In this document: in pieces, positions 6,801-10,264 of the stretch
Layout of the letters: every line of letters begins with the position of its first letter
Position numbering within the stretch: position 1 is the stretch's first letter
Assembly: GCA_905210875.1 (NCBI GenBank)
Contig: CAJLYN010000067.1
Location: 1 to 10,264, forward strand
Reading direction: 5' to 3'
Source: an uncultured Bacteroides sp.
GTDB taxonomy: Bacteria > Bacteroidota > Bacteroidia > Bacteroidales > UBA11471
Length of the DNA stretch: 10,264 bases
Program-made: the position numbers and the translations under genes
The notes under the pieces: model-generated
Database searches by the model: none
The model's input: only the letters and a program-made list of their open reading frames with translations
What the model was told of the DNA's origin: nothing

Positions 6801-8810
6801 TTATGCCAGCAGGGCTTTTACCTGGTCGTAGACGTTCTGGGCGGTGAAGCCGAGTTTCTCGTCGAGTACCTTGTAGGGGGCCGAGAAGCCGAACGATTCG
6901 AGACCGAATACCTTGCCGTTGGCACCTACCAGCCCTTCGAGGGTGACGGGCAGTCCGGCGGTGAGGCCGAATACCTTGGCTCCCGTGGGGATAACGCTTT
7001 CCTGGTATTCCTTGCTCTGGTTGCGGAAGAGTCCTTCCGACGGAGCCGATACGATGCGTACCTTGATGCCTTCGGCGCGGAGTTTCTCGGCACCGGCCAC
7101 GAGGGTCGATACCTCCGAACCCGATGCTACCAGCACCACGTCGGGGTTGGCGTCGGAGCCGGCCACGATGTAGGCACCTTTGGCTACAAGGCTGTAATCG
7201 TTACCGGCGGGCAGGTTGGCGATGTTCTGCCGCGAGAAGATGAGCGCCGTGGGAGTGGTGGTATTCTCCATGGCCAGTCGCCAGGCCACGGTGGTCTCTT
7301 CGGCGTCGGCCGGGCGCAGTACCAGCATCGAGTTGTGTCCCTTGTGGTTTTTGAGTTTTTCGAGAAGTCGTATCTGAGCTTCCTGTTCTACCGGTTCGTG
7401 CGTGGGGCCGTCTTCGCCTACGCGGAAGGCGTCGTGGGTCCAGATGAACTTCACGGGGGTCTCCATGAGGGCCGCCATGCGGGCTGCCGGTTTCATGTAG
7501 TCGGAGAATACAAAGAAGGTGGCGCAGGCCGGTATCACACCGCCGTGCAGGGCCATACCTATGGCGCAGCAGGCCATGGTGAGCTCTGATACGCCGGCTT
7601 GGAGGAAGGCTCCCGAGAAATCACCCCGCGTGAAGGCGTGGGTCTTTTTCAGGAAGCCGTCGGTCTTGTCGGAGTTGGAGAGGTCGGCCGAGGCGACAAT
7701 CATGTTCTCTACCTGTGTAGCCAAGGCACCGAGTACGGTGGCCGATGCAGCACGTGTGGCGGCGCCGGGTTTCTGCTCGATGGCTGCCCAGTCAACGGTG
7801 GGTACCTTACCGGCAAACCAGCTCTCCATCTTGGCAGCCAGTTCGGGGTTGGCCTTGGCCCAGGCATCGCGGGCGGCGTAGCGCTCGGCCACGATTTTTT
7901 TGAGCTCTTCGGCACGGGCGGCGTAGAGGGCCTGCACTTCGGGGAATATCTGGAAGGGATTTTCCGGGTCTCCGCCGAGGTTCTTGATGGTGTTGACATA
8001 GGCTTCTCCGCCGAGAGGGGCACCGTGTGTGGCGCAGTTGTTTTCGTAGCTGCTGCCGTCGGCCTTGCGGGCACCCTTACCCATGACGGTCTTGCCGATG
8101 ATGAGGGTGGGTTGGCCCTTCACCTCGCGGACCTCATTGAGGGCGCGGCGTATCTGGTCGGGGTCGTTACCGTTGATGACTATAACTTTCCAGCCCCAGG
8201 CTTCGTATTTCTTGGCGACATCTTCGCTGGTTACGGCGCTTGTGGCAGTGGAGAGTTGTATGTCGTTGGAGTCGTAGAACATGATGAGGTTGTCGAGCCC
8301 GAGGTGACCTGCCAGACGGCCGGCACCCTGCGAAATCTCTTCCTGCACACCGCCGTCGGAGATGTAGGCATATATCGTCTGGTTCATCACTTCGCCGAGA
8401 CGGGCTTTGAGGAACTTGGCGGCGATGGCGGCACCTACGGCATAGGTGTGACCCTGCCCCAGCGGTCCCGAGGTGTTTTCGATGCCGCGCATGACGTTCA
8501 CTTCGGGGTGTCCCGGTGTGGGGCTTCCCCATTGACGGAACTGGCTCAACTCTTCCATGGTGAACTTGCCGGTGAGGGCCAGTACCGAGTAGAGCATGGG
8601 TGACATGTGTCCGGGGTCGAGGAAGAAACGGTCGCGACCTTCCCAGCGGGGATTTTCGGGATCGTACACCAGATATTCCGAGTAAAGAATATTGACAAAA
8701 TCGGCTCCACCCATGGCACCTCCGGGGTGACCCGAGTTGGCTTTTTCGACCATAGAGGCAGCCAAAATGCGTATGTTGTCGGCTGCCAGATTAGTTACTT
8801 TGTTGTCCAT
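6801..8810 (-). CDS. tkt: Transketolase
   Basis: This complete 669-residue thiamine-diphosphate enzyme is of normal family length. It transfers two-carbon ketol units between sugar phosphates (xylulose 5-phosphate with ribose 5-phosphate or erythrose 4-phosphate) in the cytosolic pentose phosphate pathway. The cofactor and substrate histidines are in place: SGHPG (His28), DPGH (His68), TPGHPE (His101) and THGAPLGG (His262). The metal and diphosphate motif reads SDGG (151-154), Glu157 and Asn182. The catalytic glutamate is Glu409 in GVSEL. The pyrimidine domain continues with THDAF (458-462), GEDGPTHEPVEQ (465-476) and FSRQN (525-529), followed by the C-terminal domain from about 550. The ATG at 8810 follows the araB stop by 26 bases, so the two are co-transcribed and this copy probably serves pentose catabolism. 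The gap lacks a Shine-Dalgarno but repeats AATATCTA twice. The first Gly of the usual GDG motif is Ser here; similar SDG forms are, to my recollection, normal in Bacteroidales enzymes. Confidence 0.97.
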   Translation of the reverse strand: MDNKVTNLAADNIRILAASMVEKANSGHPGGAMGGADFVNILYSEYLVYDPENPRWEGRDRFFLDPGHMSPMLYSVLALTGKFTMEELSQFRQWGSPTPGHPEVNVMRGIENTSGPLGQGHTYAVGAAIAAKFLKARLGEVMNQTIYAYISDGGVQEEISQGAGRLAGHLGLDNLIMFYDSNDIQLSTATSAVTSEDVAKKYEAWGWKVIVINGNDPDQIRRALNEVREVKGQPTLIIGKTVMGKGARKADGSSYENNCATHGAPLGGEAYVNTIKNLGGDPENPFQIFPEVQALYAARAEELKKIVAERYAARDAWAKANPELAAKMESWFAGKVPTVDWAAIEQKPGAATRAASATVLGALATQVENMIVASADLSNSDKTDGFLKKTHAFTRGDFSGAFLQAGVSELTMACCAIGMALHGGVIPACATFFVFSDYMKPAARMAALMETPVKFIWTHDAFRVGEDGPTHEPVEQEAQIRLLEKLKNHKGHNSMLVLRPADAEETTVAWRLAMENTTTPTALIFSRQNIANLPAGNDYSLVAKGAYIVAGSDANPDVVLVASGSEVSTLVAGAEKLRAEGIKVRIVSAPSEGLFRNQSKEYQESVIPTGAKVFGLTAGLPVTLEGLVGANGKVFGLESFGFSAPYKVLDEKLGFTAQNVYDQVKALLA

Positions 8811-8836
8811 TAGATATTTATTTAGATATTTTCGGC

Positions 8837-10264
8837 TTACGAATAGAGCACCTTTTCAGAAAACGCCCCTAAATTACAATATTTTTCGTATATCTTTTGA
8901 TATTCGACTACATTTTTTGCATTGGGACGGTATTCGGCCGCATATCCGGAGTTCATGGCGGCTTGGGCTTCTTCGATTGTCGGGTAGAGTCCGGCCGCGG
9001 TGGCGGCGAACATGGCGGCGCCGAGGGCGCAAGCCTGGTCGGTGCGGCATACCTTGATGGGCATATTGAGTACGTCGCTGAGGGTTTGCATCACAAAGGG
9101 CGATTTCAGGGCAATGCCGCCGATGCCCGTCACATGGTCTATGCGCACCCCTTCGTTGCGGAACCGTTCGACAATGGCACGCGAGCCGAAGGCCGTTGCC
9201 TCGACCAGGGCGCGGAAGATGCGGGGCGCATCGCTGCCGAGGGTAATACCCGACAGGGTGCCTTTGAGCAGTTGGTTGGCATCGGGGGTGCGGCGGCCGT
9301 TGAGCCAGTCGGTGGCAAGGAGGGCGTTTTCGCCTACGGGCAGTTTCTCGGCCTCGGCGGTGAGACGGGGTATAATCTGGTCGGCCGTTTCTTCGATGAG
9401 CTTTTCTTTCGTGGCATCGTCGATGATTTTTGATTTGGCCAGGATTTCGCGGAGTGGATATTCGAGCAGCCGTTTGAACCAGGCATAGACGTCTCCGAAA
9501 CTCGACTGGCCCGCTTCGAGACCTATCATGCCGGGAATTACGGAGCCGTCGACCTGCCCGCAGATGCCTCGAATGAGTTTGTTGCCCATCTCTTCATAGG
9601 GGACGACCATCACGTCGCAGGTCGATGTGCCGATGACACGCACGAAGGTGTGCGGGGCGATGTTGGCCCCCACGGCTCCCATGTGGCAGTCAAAGGCTCC
9701 TCCGGCTACGACGACGTCGGTCGACAGTCCCAACCGTTCGGCCCATTCGGGCGATAGGGTGCCTACCGGTTTGTCGGCCGTCTCGGTCTTGTCGAATAGA
9801 CGGGCACGGAAGCCTGCCAGCAGGGGGTCGAGGGTGGTGAGAAACTCTTCATCGGGCAGTCCGCCCCAGCTTTCGTGCCACATGGCCTTGTGGCCGCTGG
9901 CGCAGCGGCTTCGCACAATGTCGCGGCTGTGTTTCACGCCGGTGATGAGAGCAGGCAGCCAGTCGCAATATTCTACGATGGAGTAGGCCTTGGCTCGCAC
10001 CTGCGGGTCTTCGCGCAGGATATGGAGTGCCTTGGCCCAGAACCATTCCGAGGAGTAGATGCCGCCTTCGTAAGCGGTATAGTCGGTGTGCCAGCGATGG
10101 GCGAGGTCGTTGATTTCGGCTGCTTCTTTCACGGCGGTGTGGTCTTTCCACAAGACAAACATGGCGTTGGGGTTCTCGGCCAGTTCGGGCAGCAGTGCCA
10201 GCGGCGTGCCGCTTTCGTCGGTGAAACCCGGCGTGCTGCCTGTCGTGTCGAAAGCCAGTCCCAC
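8837..10264 (-). CDS. araB: L-ribulokinase, N-terminus outside window
   Basis: This 475-residue C-terminal part of a FGGY-family sugar kinase phosphorylates L-ribulose with ATP to L-ribulose 5-phosphate, the second step of bacterial L-arabinose use. The match to AraB is strong along its length: TTGSTP at the visible start, AENPNAMFVLWKDHTAV, GGIYSSEWFWAK, SGHKAMWHESWGGLP and then GGAFDCHMGAVGA. In that last motif the Asp (192 of the fragment) is the expected catalytic base. GTSTCD (212-217), GICGQVDGS, NGRRTPDAN and the FGGY signature segment starting GGIALKSPF (382-390) follow. By comparison with the E. coli protein (about 566 residues) roughly 90 N-terminal residues, with the first phosphate-binding loop, lie beyond base 10264. 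The GTG at the edge is an internal Val, not a start. The stop TAA at 8837-8839 is followed by tkt. The promoter and any AraR-type operator would be upstream, outside the window. Confidence 0.96.
   Translation of the reverse strand: MGLAFDTTGSTPGFTDESGTPLALLPELAENPNAMFVLWKDHTAVKEAAEINDLAHRWHTDYTAYEGGIYSSEWFWAKALHILREDPQVRAKAYSIVEYCDWLPALITGVKHSRDIVRSRCASGHKAMWHESWGGLPDEEFLTTLDPLLAGFRARLFDKTETADKPVGTLSPEWAERLGLSTDVVVAGGAFDCHMGAVGANIAPHTFVRVIGTSTCDVMVVPYEEMGNKLIRGICGQVDGSVIPGMIGLEAGQSSFGDVYAWFKRLLEYPLREILAKSKIIDDATKEKLIEETADQIIPRLTAEAEKLPVGENALLATDWLNGRRTPDANQLLKGTLSGITLGSDAPRIFRALVEATAFGSRAIVERFRNEGVRIDHVTGIGGIALKSPFVMQTLSDVLNMPIKVCRTDQACALGAAMFAATAAGLYPTIEEAQAAMNSGYAAEYRPNAKNVVEYQKIYEKYCNLGAFSEKVLYS

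Noticed and set aside
6708..8603. Plus-strand frames opposite the transketolase gene (6708-7589, 7599-8603)
   Set aside because: They mirror a complete transketolase, have composition typical of antisense shadows, and the first begins just before the terminator hairpin.
8811..8836. Doubled AATATCTA word between araB and tkt as an operator
   Set aside because: It lies inside an operon gap of 26 AT-rich bases, where such repetition is expected by chance, and no promoter element accompanies it.
10262..10264. GTG at the right edge as the start of araB
   Set aside because: Alignment with known AraB places this Val about 90 residues into the protein, directly before the conserved D-x-TGSTP segment; the gene simply runs off the window.

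Overview
The window comes from a member of the Bacteroidota, most likely order Bacteroidales. Two promoters match the lineage-specific pattern (a TTTG element, 19-20 bases, then TAnnTTTG). Starts lack Shine-Dalgarno sequences. A lipoprotein carries the Cys-Ser-Asp-Asp-Asp-Asp surface-export signature typical of Bacteroides relatives. G+C looks slightly above 50% by eye, which would fit Barnesiella- or Muribaculaceae-like genera better than classical Bacteroides; I cannot fix the genus.

Layout, left to right. At 1-302 (+) is the 3' end of an AraC-type transcription regulator. It converges on a secreted family 3 glycoside hydrolase with a PA14 insert (391-2979, -), and a strong bidirectional hairpin (329-366) separates the two. 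The hydrolase has its own promoter (3001-3032), with a 22-base-spaced direct repeat just upstream. Next on the minus strand is an isolated gene for a 1054-residue surface lipoprotein (3208-6372), with its own promoter (6482-6512) and terminator (3105-3144): a long coiled coil followed by beta-rich, partly repeated modules, function unknown. The 428-base gap after it holds that promoter, a leader and the terminator of the next unit. At the right edge (minus strand) lies the end of a pentose operon: L-ribulokinase araB (8837 to beyond the window) followed 26 bases later by transketolase tkt (6801-8810).

How they fit together. AraB phosphorylates L-ribulose made from L-arabinose; an epimerase (outside the window) yields D-xylulose 5-phosphate, and transketolase feeds it into the pentose phosphate pathway. 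The GH3 enzyme resembles beta-xylosidases or alpha-L-arabinofuranosidases, which release the pentoses consumed by this pathway from arabinoxylan-type glycans. This is a plausible metabolic theme, but co-regulation is not shown. The lipoprotein has no visible link to sugar use and is the least understood item here. No mobile element, CRISPR array, tRNA or rRNA was seen, and apart from that lipoprotein the region is ordinary chromosomal metabolism.
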